From NCBI GenBank assembly GCA_030699125.1, contig JAUYKM010000018.1, positions 1 to 34,883 on the forward strand: DNA of 34,883 bases, given 5' to 3'. Origin of the DNA: Candidatus Daviesbacteria bacterium (GTDB lineage: Bacteria; Patescibacteriota; Microgenomatia; Daviesbacterales; UBA10151). The notes below the pieces were generated by a model, which ran no database searches, was not told the origin of the DNA, and worked only from the letters and a program-made list of their open reading frames with translations. Positions 10,221 through 19,105 of the stretch are shown piece after piece (the first letter of the stretch is position 1; the number at the start of each line of letters is the position of its first letter). The position numbers and the translations under genes were made by a program.

Positions 10221-10637
10221 TTATGAACCTCTCTCTACTAATCTGGTGTCAATCGGCAGCTTATGAGAAGCCAACCTTAACGCCTCATAGGCAATTTCTT
10301 TTGTTACAGCTCCCATTTCAAAAATCAGCTGGCCTGGTTTAACTACCGCCACATACCCCTCCACATCACCTTTACCCGAGCCCATTCTAGATTCGGCAGG
10401 ATGCTTGGTAACTGGCTTACTGGGGAAAACTCTAATCCAGATACGTCCCCCTCTTTGGGTATAGTGGGCCATGGCCCGTCTGGCTGCCTCCAGTTGTCTG
10501 GAGGATAACCATCCGGCCTGCATCGCTTTTAAACCAAAGTTTCCAAAAGATAAAACATTACCCCTGGTGGCAACACCACCTCTTTTACCTCTAAATGCTT
10601 TTCTATATTTTGTCCTTCTAGGAGCTAATAAAGCCAT
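10221..10637 (-). CDS. rplP: ribosomal protein uL16 (ORF track start 10667 too far upstream)
   Basis: [32 protein letters not shown] overlap with the rpsC stop at 10637. Confidence 0.95.
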   Translation of the reverse strand: MALLAPRRTKYRKAFRGKRGGVATRGNVLSFGNFGLKAMQAGWLSSRQLEAARRAMAHYTQRGGRIWIRVFPSKPVTKHPAESRMGSGKGDVEGYVAVVKPGQLIFEMGAVTKEIAYEALRLASHKLPIDTRLVERGS

Positions 10638-11281
10638 TAAATTTCCACCTCTCCTTTGTTTATCCAAACTTTCACGCCCACATATCCTGATTTAGTCAAA
10701 GCCGGATATGATGCAAAATCAATATCTGCTCTCAAAGTATGGAGCGGCATGGTGCCGGAAGCTTTCCACTCTCTTCTGGCAATTTCTGCACCGCCGATTC
10801 TCCCGGACAAAACTACCTTCACTCCTTTACCGCCTGCCCTCATAACCCTATCTATTACCTGATTCATCACTCTTTGGGCAGGTAATCTTCTTATCAATTG
10901 TTCAGCCACAGATTGTGCCACAAGATAAGCAGATAGATCTTGAGATTTTATTTCCATGGGCACAATTTCCAAACTATTTTCATCTTTGGTGGCCAGCTCT
11001 TTCATCAGATATTTTTTAAGCTCAATCAAACCGGTCCCGCCTCGGCCGATTAATACTCCCGGTCTGGATACAAAAATCATAATTTTTAATTTATTAATAG
11101 CTCTCTCGATTTCAATAGCAGAAATTCCTGCTGGTCTTAATTTCTTTAACAGCAGTTGTCTAATCTTTAAATCTTCCTTAATAAATTCTTGATATTTTAA
11201 GCCACTGGCATACCAGCGGGATTGCCAAGGAGTACCAATTCCAAGCCTAAAACCAACCGGATTGATCTTCTGTCCCATCAC
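10637..11281 (-). CDS. rpsC: ribosomal protein uS3
   Basis: MGQKINPVGFRLGI..VLIGRGGTGLIELKK; AEIARREWK..GTMPLHTLRADIDFA. Confidence 0.97.
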   Translation of the reverse strand: MMGQKINPVGFRLGIGTPWQSRWYASGLKYQEFIKEDLKIRQLLLKKLRPAGISAIEIERAINKLKIMIFVSRPGVLIGRGGTGLIELKKYLMKELATKDENSLEIVPMEIKSQDLSAYLVAQSVAEQLIRRLPAQRVMNQVIDRVMRAGGKGVKVVLSGRIGGAEIARREWKASGTMPLHTLRADIDFASYPALTKSGYVGVKVWINKGEVEI

Positions 11282-11616
11282 TTACCCCCCTCATCACTTA
11301 GCACTATTTTAATATGGCTCATTCTTTTTGCATAAGGCTTAATTCTTCCTCTGGTACCTGCCCTAAATCTTTTCATCTTCATACTCTCATTAATTTCTAA
11401 ACTCTTTACATTGATATTTTGAAGATCCATCCCCTTTTGTTTGGCATTTGCCAAAGCAGTCTTTAGAGCATATTGCAGAGTTTGAGCTGATGCTTTAGGG
11501 GTAATAGCCAAAATATCGATAGCCTCCTCAGGCTTCATTTTTCTGACCATATCAGCTATCAGTCTCAATTTTCGAGGGCTGGCATGTATAAATTTTTGTA
11601 TGTGCATTGATTCCAT
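11278..11616 (-). CDS. rplV: ribosomal protein uL22
   Basis: KFIHASPRKLRLIADMVRKM..RFRAGTRGRIKPYAKRMSHIKIVLSD. Confidence 0.97.
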   Translation of the reverse strand: MESMHIQKFIHASPRKLRLIADMVRKMKPEEAIDILAITPKASAQTLQYALKTALANAKQKGMDLQNINVKSLEINESMKMKRFRAGTRGRIKPYAKRMSHIKIVLSDEGGK

Positions 11617-11619
11617 ATT

Positions 11620-11904
11620 TTAAGTCTTTTCCAAAGTTCGTTTTGTAACTGTACCATGCCCATGAAACTTCCTAGTGGGGGCAAATTCACCCAAACGATG
11701 ACCTACCATAGACTCAGAGACATAAACAGATATAAAATTTTTCCCCTGATGAACCAAAAAAGTATATCCCACAAACTCAGGCGGGATCTGACAACGTCTG
11801 GCCCAAGTTTTAATAGGGGTTTTTGCTCCACCTGCCTTTTGAGCTTGCACTTTCTTCATTAATTTCTCATCAATATATGGTCCTTTTTTAGTTGATCTAG
11901 ACAT
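11620..11904 (-). CDS. rpsS: ribosomal protein uS19
   Basis: [33 protein letters not shown]. Confidence 0.97.
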   Translation of the reverse strand: MSRSTKKGPYIDEKLMKKVQAQKAGGAKTPIKTWARRCQIPPEFVGYTFLVHQGKNFISVYVSESMVGHRLGEFAPTRKFHGHGTVTKRTLEKT

Positions 11905-11907
11905 ACT

Positions 11908-12648
11908 TTATTTCCTCCTGCTTAATATATATTTATTGGTCCATTTTTTCCTATTTCTGGTAATACCTACAGCCGGTTTGCCATATTTAGTCATGGGTTT
12001 TTTCCTACCAATGCCTGATCTGCCTTCACCGCCACCATGCGGGTGAGAGTGAGGATCTTGAGCCACTCCTCTAACTGTCGGCCTAACTCCCATATGACGC
12101 ACTCTCCCGGCTTTTCCCAAAAACCTTTGCTTCATATCTTCATTGCCTAAACTGCCAATGGTGGCCATGGATTTTAGAGGCACCATCCTGATCTCACCGG
12201 AGGGCATTTTTAAATGAGCAAATCCTCCTTCTTTAGCGAGGATCTGTATGGATACACCAGCACTTCTTCCCAAAACTCCGCCCTTTCCTGGCATCATTTC
12301 TACATTATGCACTAGAGTGCCGATAGTTAAATTCTTAAGCTGCATGGCGTTACCTGGTTTTACTTCCACTTTTTCCCCAGAGATCAGTTTATCTCCCTTT
12401 TTAAGCTGGGCGGGAGCAAGGATATATCGGTATTCACCATCCTCGTATTTCACTAAAGCAATTGAGACATTTCTATTGGGATCATACTCTATTCCTACTA
12501 CCTCGGCCTCTATGCCATATTTTTCTCTCTTAAAATCAATTTCCCGATAATATCTTTTATGCCTACCTCCCTGACCACGCACAGTTACTTGACCAAGAGA
12601 CCTGCCGGAATGTTTCTTCAATATTGTCTTCAATCGTTTTTGATCCAT
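11908..12648 (-). CDS. rplB: ribosomal protein uL2, N-terminally shortened
   Basis: GRSLGQVTVRGQGGRHKRYYREIDFKR..GVAQDPHSHPHGGGEGRSGIGRK. Confidence 0.97.
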   Translation of the reverse strand: MDQKRLKTILKKHSGRSLGQVTVRGQGGRHKRYYREIDFKREKYGIEAEVVGIEYDPNRNVSIALVKYEDGEYRYILAPAQLKKGDKLISGEKVEVKPGNAMQLKNLTIGTLVHNVEMMPGKGGVLGRSAGVSIQILAKEGGFAHLKMPSGEIRMVPLKSMATIGSLGNEDMKQRFLGKAGRVRHMGVRPTVRGVAQDPHSHPHGGGEGRSGIGRKKPMTKYGKPAVGITRNRKKWTNKYILSRRK

Positions 12649-12652
12649 ATTT

Positions 12653-13087
12653 TTACTTTCCAGTGATTACCTTTCTCTGAGTAGTAGGAGCAGCTCCCAC
12701 AGCAGTTTTTTCCACCTTTACTTTAGTCCTACCCAATAAATCTTTCTTTTCTTTTAACTTCACACCTTCACCCTCAGCTGTGGTAACTGTCACCTCTTCC
12801 TCCTTTGGTGTTTCAAAAAGAGCAATTTTATCACCTTTTTTAAGTTGCACTAAGACCTTTTTATATCCTTTGGTTCTATATTTTCTTCTGACCATCCTTC
12901 TTTGTTGTTTAGTTTCACCTTTTACGTTGATTGATTTCACATCTAATACTTTTACTCCAAATTTTTGGGCAACTTCCTTTGCTACTTGTGGCTTGGTTAC
13001 CCATTTATTCACCTCAAAAGCATATAGTCCACTTTGGGCCAGTTTCATGCTTTTCTCAGTAATAATTGGTCTTTTTAAAATAATCAT
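12653..13087 (-). CDS. rplW: ribosomal protein uL23 with C-terminal extension
   Basis: ILKRPIITEKSMKLAQSGLYAFEVNKWVTKPQVAKEV. Confidence 0.95.
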   Translation of the reverse strand: MIILKRPIITEKSMKLAQSGLYAFEVNKWVTKPQVAKEVAQKFGVKVLDVKSINVKGETKQQRRMVRRKYRTKGYKKVLVQLKKGDKIALFETPKEEEVTVTTAEGEGVKLKEKKDLLGRTKVKVEKTAVGAAPTTQRKVITGK

Positions 13088-13824
13088 TTTCTTAATATCC
13101 CAACTGCTTCTTTAGTAATAATCAATTTGTCGTGTTTTAAAATCTCATATGCATTAATCAAATTAGCAGGTAAAATAGCCACATTCTCAATATTTCTGAC
13201 GGCACGAACTAAATTATCTTTTTTATCTTCAGTCACAATTAAGGCACTTTTTATCTTTTTTTCCTTACCTGCCATTTTTTCCAAAAAATTGGCAACTTCT
13301 TTTGTTTTGCCTGTTGCCTTTTCCAAACCGCTTATGCCAGATATATTTTTATCTGTCATTTTTGATGAAAGGGCAGAAATAAGAGCTGCTCTTCTTATTT
13401 TTTTAGGCAAATTTAATATTGTCTTTCTGGGCTTTGGACCGAAAGCTATGCCTCCTCCTACAAAGATGGGGGCAGTAATAGCACCGTGCCTGGCTCGTCC
13501 CATACCTTTCTGTCTATAAATTTTGGCAGTAGAACCTCTCACTTCTCCTCTTTTCTTGGTTGACCCATAATGTCCCGTCCTATTTGTCAGGTAGACTCTC
13601 ATGGCCTGAGAAAGTAGTTTCTTATTAACTTCTTGTCCAAAAATTTCTTTTGGTAAAATCATCGTACCCGCAGCTCTTCCGGTTAGGGAATAGACTGGAA
13701 CAGATAAACCACTAGTTTTTGCAGTGACTGGCTTTGTAACCTTTTTTTCACTTTTCACCTTTAACTTTGTCGCCTCTGGCGAACCTCGCCTTTGGCGGGA
13801 ACTTTGAACTTTCTTAACTGGCAT
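13084..13824 (-). CDS. rplD: ribosomal protein uL4 with repeat-derived N-terminal extension
   Basis: SVPVYSLTGRAAGTMILPKEIFG..RQKGMGRARHGAITAPIFVGGGIAFGPKPR. Confidence 0.96.
   Translation of the reverse strand: MPVKKVQSSRQRRGSPEATKLKVKSEKKVTKPVTAKTSGLSVPVYSLTGRAAGTMILPKEIFGQEVNKKLLSQAMRVYLTNRTGHYGSTKKRGEVRGSTAKIYRQKGMGRARHGAITAPIFVGGGIAFGPKPRKTILNLPKKIRRAALISALSSKMTDKNISGISGLEKATGKTKEVANFLEKMAGKEKKIKSALIVTEDKKDNLVRAVRNIENVAILPANLINAYEILKHDKLIITKEAVGILRK
13741..13768. repeat. degenerate heptanucleotide array in the rplD N-terminal extension
   Basis: minus strand AAAGTTA AAGGTGA AAAGTGA AAAAAAG. Confidence 0.6.
13771..13797. repeat. two tandem mini-palindromes CGCCtctGGCG / CGCCtttGGCG in rplD
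   Basis: Read directly on plus strand. Confidence 0.8.
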
Positions 13825-14593
13825 CTTTTACCTCCTTATTTGGTGTCTCAGTTACTCCAACTTTAACAATATCAGCTTGTTCTGACTTTACACTCTCCAC
13901 TTTCCCCTCTTCACTTTCATCAATCTTTTCTTCTGGTGGAGGAGTATAACCTTTAATCCTGCCCAACTTTGTCACCATCACCAAGCCGCCGGCTATTCCG
14001 GGCACAGCTCCTTTAATTGTTAAGAGATTTTTTTCCTTATCAATACTAACTACTTCCAAACCCGTAGTGGATACTTGTACATTACCCATATGACCGGCCA
14101 TTTTTTTACCTTTATAAACTCTGCCTGGAGTTGTACCGGAACCAATAGCGCCGGGAGCGCGATGCCTGTCTGATTGGCCATGAGTTTTGGGACCGCCATG
14201 AAAGCCCCAACGTCTTACTCCACCCTGGAAACCCTTACCCTTAGATATACCAGTAACCTTCACCTCGTCACCAATAGAAAAAACCTGGTCCAACTTTACT
14301 TGTTGTCCAGGTTTTAGATCTCCCAAATCTTCCTTATCATCTCTAATCTCCCTAAACCATCTAATGGGTTGATCTATTCCTATCTTTTTTCCCAGTCCAA
14401 GTTGCGGTTTCTTAACTGATTTCTTTGTTCCATATCCCAACTGCACTGAGTTATACCCATCTTTTCCTACCTCAGATTTTATTTGGGTTATTACACTTGG
14501 TTTTATCTCCACTACGGTTGCTCCCACACGTCTTCCGCGGGAGTCATAAGTTGATGTCATGCCATTTTTAGTTCCCAGCAATGTGTTTATCAT
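13814..14593 (-). CDS. rplC: ribosomal protein uL3 with C-terminal extension
   Basis: LLGTKNGMTSTYDSRGRRVGATVVE..GFQGGVRRWGFHGGPKTHGQSDRHRAPGAIG. Confidence 0.97.
   Translation of the reverse strand: MINTLLGTKNGMTSTYDSRGRRVGATVVEIKPSVITQIKSEVGKDGYNSVQLGYGTKKSVKKPQLGLGKKIGIDQPIRWFREIRDDKEDLGDLKPGQQVKLDQVFSIGDEVKVTGISKGKGFQGGVRRWGFHGGPKTHGQSDRHRAPGAIGSGTTPGRVYKGKKMAGHMGNVQVSTTGLEVVSIDKEKNLLTIKGAVPGIAGGLVMVTKLGRIKGYTPPPEEKIDESEEGKVESVKSEQADIVKVGVTETPNKEVKDAS
13884..13918. repeat. degenerate heptanucleotide array (5 units) in the rplC C-terminal extension
   Basis: minus strand GAAAGTG AAGAGGG GAAAGTG GAGAGTG TAAAGTC. Confidence 0.6.
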
Positions 14594-14614
14594 AATTTTG
14601 TATTTTTTTGCATT

Positions 14615-14649
14615 AAAAAGAGTGAGGCCTTTTTACAGGACGCTCACTC
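14615..14649 (-). terminator. hairpin + U-tract in the rplC leader (putative attenuator)
   Basis: RNA sense: GAGTGAG(14649-14643) CGT CCT GTAAAA AGG C CTCACTC(14626-14620) followed by TTTTT(14619-14615). Confidence 0.7.
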
Positions 14650-14662
14650 AGTATCTCGCCTA

Positions 14663-14691
14663 GATTCGCCGTATCCAGCGGACGCGCGATC
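14663..14691 (-). promoter_or_regulatory. bulged stem-loop in the rplC 5' leader
   Basis: RNA sense GAT-CGC-(G)-CGT [CCGCTGGAT] ACG-GCG-(A)-ATC; extended by TCAGTA(14697-14692)/TACTGA(14653-14648). Confidence 0.6.
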
Positions 14692-14702
14692 TACTGAAAT
14701 TT

Positions 14703-14722
14703 AGGTTAAAATCTATTAACCT
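14703..14722 (-). promoter_or_regulatory. 7-bp perfect stem AGGTTAA/TTAACCT in the rplC leader
   Basis: AGGTTAATAGATTTTAACCT in RNA sense. Confidence 0.55.
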
Positions 14723-14741
14723 GAACTAATCATGTAAGGGA

Positions 14742-14771
14742 ATTGTAACACAAGCTTGAATTCAAATGCAA
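14742..14771 (-). promoter_or_regulatory. putative rplC/S10-cluster promoter TTGCAT-18-TACAAT
   Basis: -35 at 14771-14766, -10 at 14747-14742; inverted repeat AAGCTTG/CAAGCTT (14752-14758/14769-14775) overlaps it. Confidence 0.6.
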
Positions 14772-14790
14772 GCTTTGGGGAAGAGGTATT

Positions 14791-14985
14791 TTAACCTCTA
14801 ATTTTTGCCATTAATTGAGCTCTATACACAGTTTTACTAGGATCTGGCAAAGCTATATTTTTAGGTAATAAGTTCAACTGTCTATCAACATCTTCAACAC
14901 CAGTTATAGGACTAATCTTTCCAGTCGCAATTTGTCTTTTAATCCTTGCGGATTGATTTTCATTTCCATTACGTTCTTCACTCAT
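14791..14985 (-). CDS. small hypothetical protein, 64 aa (start ATG 14985 preferred to 15036)
   Basis: MSEERNGNENQSARIKRQIATGKISPITGVEDVDRQLNLLPKNIALPDPSKTVYRAQLMAKIRG; own promoter TTGAAA-17-TATAAT ending 6 nt before ATG. Confidence 0.65.
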   Translation of the reverse strand: MSEERNGNENQSARIKRQIATGKISPITGVEDVDRQLNLLPKNIALPDPSKTVYRAQLMAKIRG

Positions 14986-14991
14986 ATAAAA

Positions 14992-15020
14992 ATTATACCA
15001 GATCTTACTTAAAATTTCAA
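14992..15020 (-). promoter_or_regulatory. putative leaderless promoter TTGAAA-17-TATAAT
   Basis: -35 15020-15015, -10 14997-14992, 6 nt to ATG 14985. Confidence 0.7.
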
Positions 15021-15058
15021 CTATTATAGGGTACAACTTTCGAGGTGAAGTATCGAAA

Positions 15059-15367
15059 TTACATTTTTACTTCAATATCAACTCCGGCAGGGATTTCTAA
15101 ATGCATCAGGGAATCTATGGTTTTTTGGGTAGGTTCTATAATATCTACCATTCTTTTATGAGTTCTTATTTCAAAAGCTTCCTGGGAATCTTTATCTGTA
15201 TGTGGGGAACGAAGAACTGTAATTCTCTCAATTTTGGTAGGTAGGGGAATTGGGCCAACAATTTTAGCACCGGTTCGAAGGGCGGTATCCAATAAAATCT
15301 CACAGGTACTATCTAGTACTCTGTGATCATAACTTTTTAGTTTTACGCGGATGCGTCCACTTGGCAT
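15059..15367 (-). CDS. rpsJ: ribosomal protein uS10
   Basis: [42 protein letters not shown]. Confidence 0.97.
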   Translation of the reverse strand: MPSGRIRVKLKSYDHRVLDSTCEILLDTALRTGAKIVGPIPLPTKIERITVLRSPHTDKDSQEAFEIRTHKRMVDIIEPTQKTIDSLMHLEIPAGVDIEVKM

Positions 15368-15376
15368 ATTTTTTCT

Positions 15377-15432
15377 GGACAGATTTGGTACGTTTCTTGG
15401 ACTTTTACTTAAGGCAATCTGCCAAATCGTCC
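15377..15432 (-). promoter_or_regulatory. 11-bp bulged hairpin in the rpsJ leader
   Basis: RNA sense GGACGATTTGG(15432-15422)..33-nt loop..CCAAATC(T)GTCC(15388-15377). Confidence 0.6.
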
Positions 15433-15443
15433 ATTACGATCCC

Positions 15444-15472
15444 AATCTATTCCCCTCCCTGTCAAAGTGCAA
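15444..15472 (-). promoter_or_regulatory. putative rpsJ promoter TTGCAC-17-TAGATT
   Basis: -35 15472-15467, -10 15449-15444. Confidence 0.45.
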
Positions 15473-16651
15473 TTAAGCAATAATCTTTGTGATTACTCCT
15501 GCTCCAACTGTTTTTCCACCTTCACGAACAGCAAATCTTAAACCATCTTCCATAGCTACAGGAGTAATCAGTTTCCCAGTAATTTTAACTGTATCTCCTG
15601 GCATGGCCATTTCCACACCTTCCGGCAATTGTACTTCACCTGTCACATCTGTGGTTCTGATATAAAATTGTGGTCTGTAACCTTTAAAGAATGGCGTATG
15701 TCTTCCACCCTCTTCTTTACTCAAAATATAAATTTCTGCTTCAAATTCTGCGTGAGGAGTAATTGAGCCGGGTTTAGCCAAAACTTGACCGCGCTCAACA
15801 TCATCTTTTTCAATACCGCGAAGCAAAATCCCGGCATTGTCACCTGCTTGACCTTCATCCAACATCTTATGAAACATCTCAATGCCGGTGACCACAGACT
15901 TGGTGGTTGGCCTAATTCCCACAATCTCTATTTCCTCGTTAACTTTAACTTTCCCTCTTTCAATTCTTCCAGTGACTACCGTACCACGACCTTTGATCGA
16001 GAAAACATCTTCCACAGCCATAAGAAATGGCTTTTCTATGTCTCTAACAGGTGTGGGAATCCACTCATCCACTTTAACCATTAACTCTTCAATGGCTTTG
16101 ACAGCTTCCGGGTCACCTTCCAAAGCTTTCAAAGCAGAACCTCTCACAATAGGAGACTCTGGGTCAAATTCATATTTTTTCAGTAAGTCTCTGATTTCTT
16201 CTTCCACCAAATCTATCAGCTCTGGATCGGAAACTTGATCAATTTTGTTTAAGAAAACTACAATGGCAGGAACTCCCACCTGGCGGGCAAGTAGTAAATG
16301 TTCCCGAGTTTGAGGCATAGGACCATCTGGTGCGGAAACCACCAAGATTGCTCCATCAGTTTGGGCGGCACCGGTGATCATGTTTTTAATATAATCTGCG
16401 TGCCCAGGCATATCGATGTGAGCATAATGCCTTTTCTCTGTTTCATATTCTTGATGAGAAATATTGATGGTGATTCCTCTGGCTTTTTCCTCAGGAGCGT
16501 TATCAATTTGGTCAACTGATCTGGCCTCGGCCAAACCTTTGCCTGCTAAAACTTTGGTAATAGCTGCAGTAAGAGTAGTTTTACCATGGTCAACATGACC
16601 CATGGTGCCAATATTTACGTGTGGTTTTGATCTGTCAAATTTCTCTGCCAT
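15473..16651 (-). CDS. tuf: elongation factor Tu
   Basis: [47 protein letters not shown]. Confidence 0.98.
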   Translation of the reverse strand: MAEKFDRSKPHVNIGTMGHVDHGKTTLTAAITKVLAGKGLAEARSVDQIDNAPEEKARGITINISHQEYETEKRHYAHIDMPGHADYIKNMITGAAQTDGAILVVSAPDGPMPQTREHLLLARQVGVPAIVVFLNKIDQVSDPELIDLVEEEIRDLLKKYEFDPESPIVRGSALKALEGDPEAVKAIEELMVKVDEWIPTPVRDIEKPFLMAVEDVFSIKGRGTVVTGRIERGKVKVNEEIEIVGIRPTTKSVVTGIEMFHKMLDEGQAGDNAGILLRGIEKDDVERGQVLAKPGSITPHAEFEAEIYILSKEEGGRHTPFFKGYRPQFYIRTTDVTGEVQLPEGVEMAMPGDTVKITGKLITPVAMEDGLRFAVREGGKTVGAGVITKIIA

Positions 16652-16667
16652 TTATTAATTTTCCCTT

Positions 16668-16692
16668 AAAAATCCAGCTCCTGTCAAGCTGG
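16668..16692 (-). terminator. CCAGCT/AGCTGG hairpin + ATTTTT between tuf promoter and tuf start
   Basis: RNA sense CCAGCT(16692-16687) TGACAGG AGCTGG(16679-16674) A TTTTT. Confidence 0.65.
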
Positions 16693-16699
16693 CAAATAG

Positions 16700-16728
16700 A
16701 ATATACACAAAATTCATACAAAATGCAA
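16700..16728 (-). promoter_or_regulatory. putative tuf promoter TTGCAT-17-TATATT with TTTTGTG upstream of -10
   Basis: -35 16728-16723, -10 16705-16700. Confidence 0.55.
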
Positions 16729-16736
16729 GCCCCAAA

Positions 16737-18878
16737 TCAGTGCTCTACCCTACCTGTAAAGCCTGAGGATTCTACAATTTTATCTGTAATATTTTTGGGT
16801 ACCGGGTCGTAGTGGTCTGCTTCCATATAATAGGAAGCTCTTCCCTGGGACATAGAACGCAACGAGGTGGCATAACCGTGCATTTCCGCCAAAGGTACTG
16901 ACGCATCAATGACTGTATAATTTCCCCTTTTATTACTTCCCAAAATCTGAGCTCTTTTGGAAGATAAATCTCCAATAATCTCTCCCAAAAACTCCTCCGG
17001 AGTGGTCACTTCCACCTTCATGATTGGCTCAAGTAAAATCATATCCGCCTTTTTAGCCGCCTCAGACAAACCTAATGAGGCAGCAATTTTAAAAGCCACC
17101 TCGGAGGAGTCAACATCATGGTATGATCCATCATAAACAGTCACTTTTATATCAGTCAGTGGGTAACCTGCTAAAATACCGGTATCCTCTTTTTCAATCA
17201 CACCTTTTTCAATAGGCGGAATAAATTCTCTGGGGATGGCACCACCCACCACCTCAGATACAAACTCCCTACCTTGTCCGCGAGGAAGCGGTTCAATCTT
17301 CAGTAAACAGTGGCCATATTGACCGCGTCCTCCGGTCTGCCTAATATATTTACCTTCCCCTAAAGCCTCTTTGGTGATAGTCTCTTTATAGGCCACCTGC
17401 GGCTGGCCCACATTGGCCTCCACTTTAAATTCCCGCTTCATGCGGTCTACCAAAACATCCAATTGCAGCTCTCCCATTCCGGCAATAATGGTTTGACCTG
17501 TTTCCTGATCGCTCTTTACCCTAAAGGTAGGATCCTCCTCAGCCAGTCTTTGTAGGGCAAAGCCCAATTTTTCCTGATCGCTTTTGGTTTTAGGTTCAAT
17601 GGCCAAAGAAATCACCGGATCAGGAAAGGTAATTGATTCCAAAATAATCGGGGCACCTTCATCACATAAAGTATTACCTGTCACAGTATCTTTCAACCCC
17701 ACTGCTGCTACAATTTCCCCTGCATAAGCTTCCTCAATCTCTTCCCTGTCATTGGCATGCATTAGAAGAATTCTACCCACTCGCTCTTTTATCTGTTTGG
17801 TGGAGTTATAAACATAAGAACCGCTCTTTAGAGTTCCTGAATAAACCCTAATATAGGTAAGTTTACCAACGTGTGGATCAACCTGAATTTTAAAAGCCAG
17901 GGCAGACAAAGGTGCTGCCGGATCAGTTTTTCTTTCTGTTGATTCACTTGTGGCAGGATCAATTCCGGAGGTGGAGGCAATATCCTGAGGAGAAGGCAAG
18001 TATTGTACTACCGCATCAAGCATTGGTTGAACTCCTTTGTTGCGAAGAGAAGATCCCCCCAAAACCGGTACGATTTTATTGGCAATGACTGCCCGTCTTA
18101 GTGCCTGCTGCAGTTCATCCACACTGATTTCCTCACCACCCAGATATTTTTCCATCAGAGTATCGTCTGTTCCGGCAATCTCCTCCACCAATTTTTCTCT
18201 GGCTACTTTAACTTCATCTGTCATATTTTGAGGGATTTCCTCTTCGTGAAACTTGGCACCGGTCTCATCCCCTTCCCAAATAAAAGCTTTCCGAGTTAAT
18301 AGATCAATCACCCCTTTAAAATCATTTTCTTTGCCAATGGGCAGATTGTAGGCGATGGCATTGGCCCCCAAACGATCTTTAGCAGATTGGATGGTGGCGG
18401 CAAAATCCGCCCCCACCACATCCATTTTATTGGCAAAAGCAATCAAAGGCACACTATATTTATTGGCCTGTCTCCAGACAGTTTCTGTTTGAGATTGAAC
18501 TCCGGATGATGAATCCAAAACAATCACTGCTCCATCCAAAACTCTTAAAGACCTTTCTACCTCAGCTGTAAAATCAACATGACCTGGAGTATCAATTAAA
18601 TTAATTCTGGTTTCCAATCCATCAAAAAGTCCGCCTGATTTAATAATCCAAAAGGTGGTGATGGCAGCAGAAACAATAGTGATGCCACGCTCCTTTTCCT
18701 GCTCCATCCAGTCTGTGACTGTGGTACCTTCGTCAATATTGCCGATTTTATAAGTTCGTCCGGTATAAAAAAGTACCCGTTCCGTGGTGGTGGTTTTACC
18801 GGCATCAATATGGGCAATAATTCCAATGTTTCTAATCCGGTCTAGCGGAAAATCTCTTTTAGTCTTTTGTATAGCCAT
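16737..18878 (-). CDS. fusA: elongation factor G
   Basis: [46 protein letters not shown]. Confidence 0.98.
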   Translation of the reverse strand: MAIQKTKRDFPLDRIRNIGIIAHIDAGKTTTTERVLFYTGRTYKIGNIDEGTTVTDWMEQEKERGITIVSAAITTFWIIKSGGLFDGLETRINLIDTPGHVDFTAEVERSLRVLDGAVIVLDSSSGVQSQTETVWRQANKYSVPLIAFANKMDVVGADFAATIQSAKDRLGANAIAYNLPIGKENDFKGVIDLLTRKAFIWEGDETGAKFHEEEIPQNMTDEVKVAREKLVEEIAGTDDTLMEKYLGGEEISVDELQQALRRAVIANKIVPVLGGSSLRNKGVQPMLDAVVQYLPSPQDIASTSGIDPATSESTERKTDPAAPLSALAFKIQVDPHVGKLTYIRVYSGTLKSGSYVYNSTKQIKERVGRILLMHANDREEIEEAYAGEIVAAVGLKDTVTGNTLCDEGAPIILESITFPDPVISLAIEPKTKSDQEKLGFALQRLAEEDPTFRVKSDQETGQTIIAGMGELQLDVLVDRMKREFKVEANVGQPQVAYKETITKEALGEGKYIRQTGGRGQYGHCLLKIEPLPRGQGREFVSEVVGGAIPREFIPPIEKGVIEKEDTGILAGYPLTDIKVTVYDGSYHDVDSSEVAFKIAASLGLSEAAKKADMILLEPIMKVEVTTPEEFLGEIIGDLSSKRAQILGSNKRGNYTVIDASVPLAEMHGYATSLRSMSQGRASYYMEADHYDPVPKNITDKIVESSGFTGRVEH

Positions 18879-19099
18879 TACTTATCCTCCAAACCTGCTA
18901 TTATCTTTTTTACCTGGTCAATCTGTACTCTTAAGGTCTCTGCATCCTCGATGGCCATACTGTAGGCAGCGTTTTCAGATAAATCACCTTCTTGTGCGGC
19001 AGCCCCTTTTTTATGCTGAACCGCCACAAGTTGATCCTCCATCTGCTTGAGGTTTTCTTTCCACATTTTTAGTTTTTCTTGCTTCAATTTTCTATCCAT
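18878..19099 (-). CDS. stand-alone GreA/GreB N-terminal-like coiled-coil protein, 73 aa (ATG 19099 preferred to TTG 19138)
   Basis: [41 protein letters not shown] matches the GreA NTD signature (GDLKENAEYHAARE..); no FKBP-like C-terminal domain; TAATG overlap with fusA. Confidence 0.75.
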   Translation of the reverse strand: MDRKLKQEKLKMWKENLKQMEDQLVAVQHKKGAAAQEGDLSENAAYSMAIEDAETLRVQIDQVKKIIAGLEDK

Positions 19100-19105
19100 A
19101 GATTC

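Noticed and set aside
15721-15924. Nested minus-strand ORFs inside tuf and fusA (15721..15924, 16772..16975, 18596..18826)
   Set aside because: Out-of-frame overlaps of highly conserved genes.
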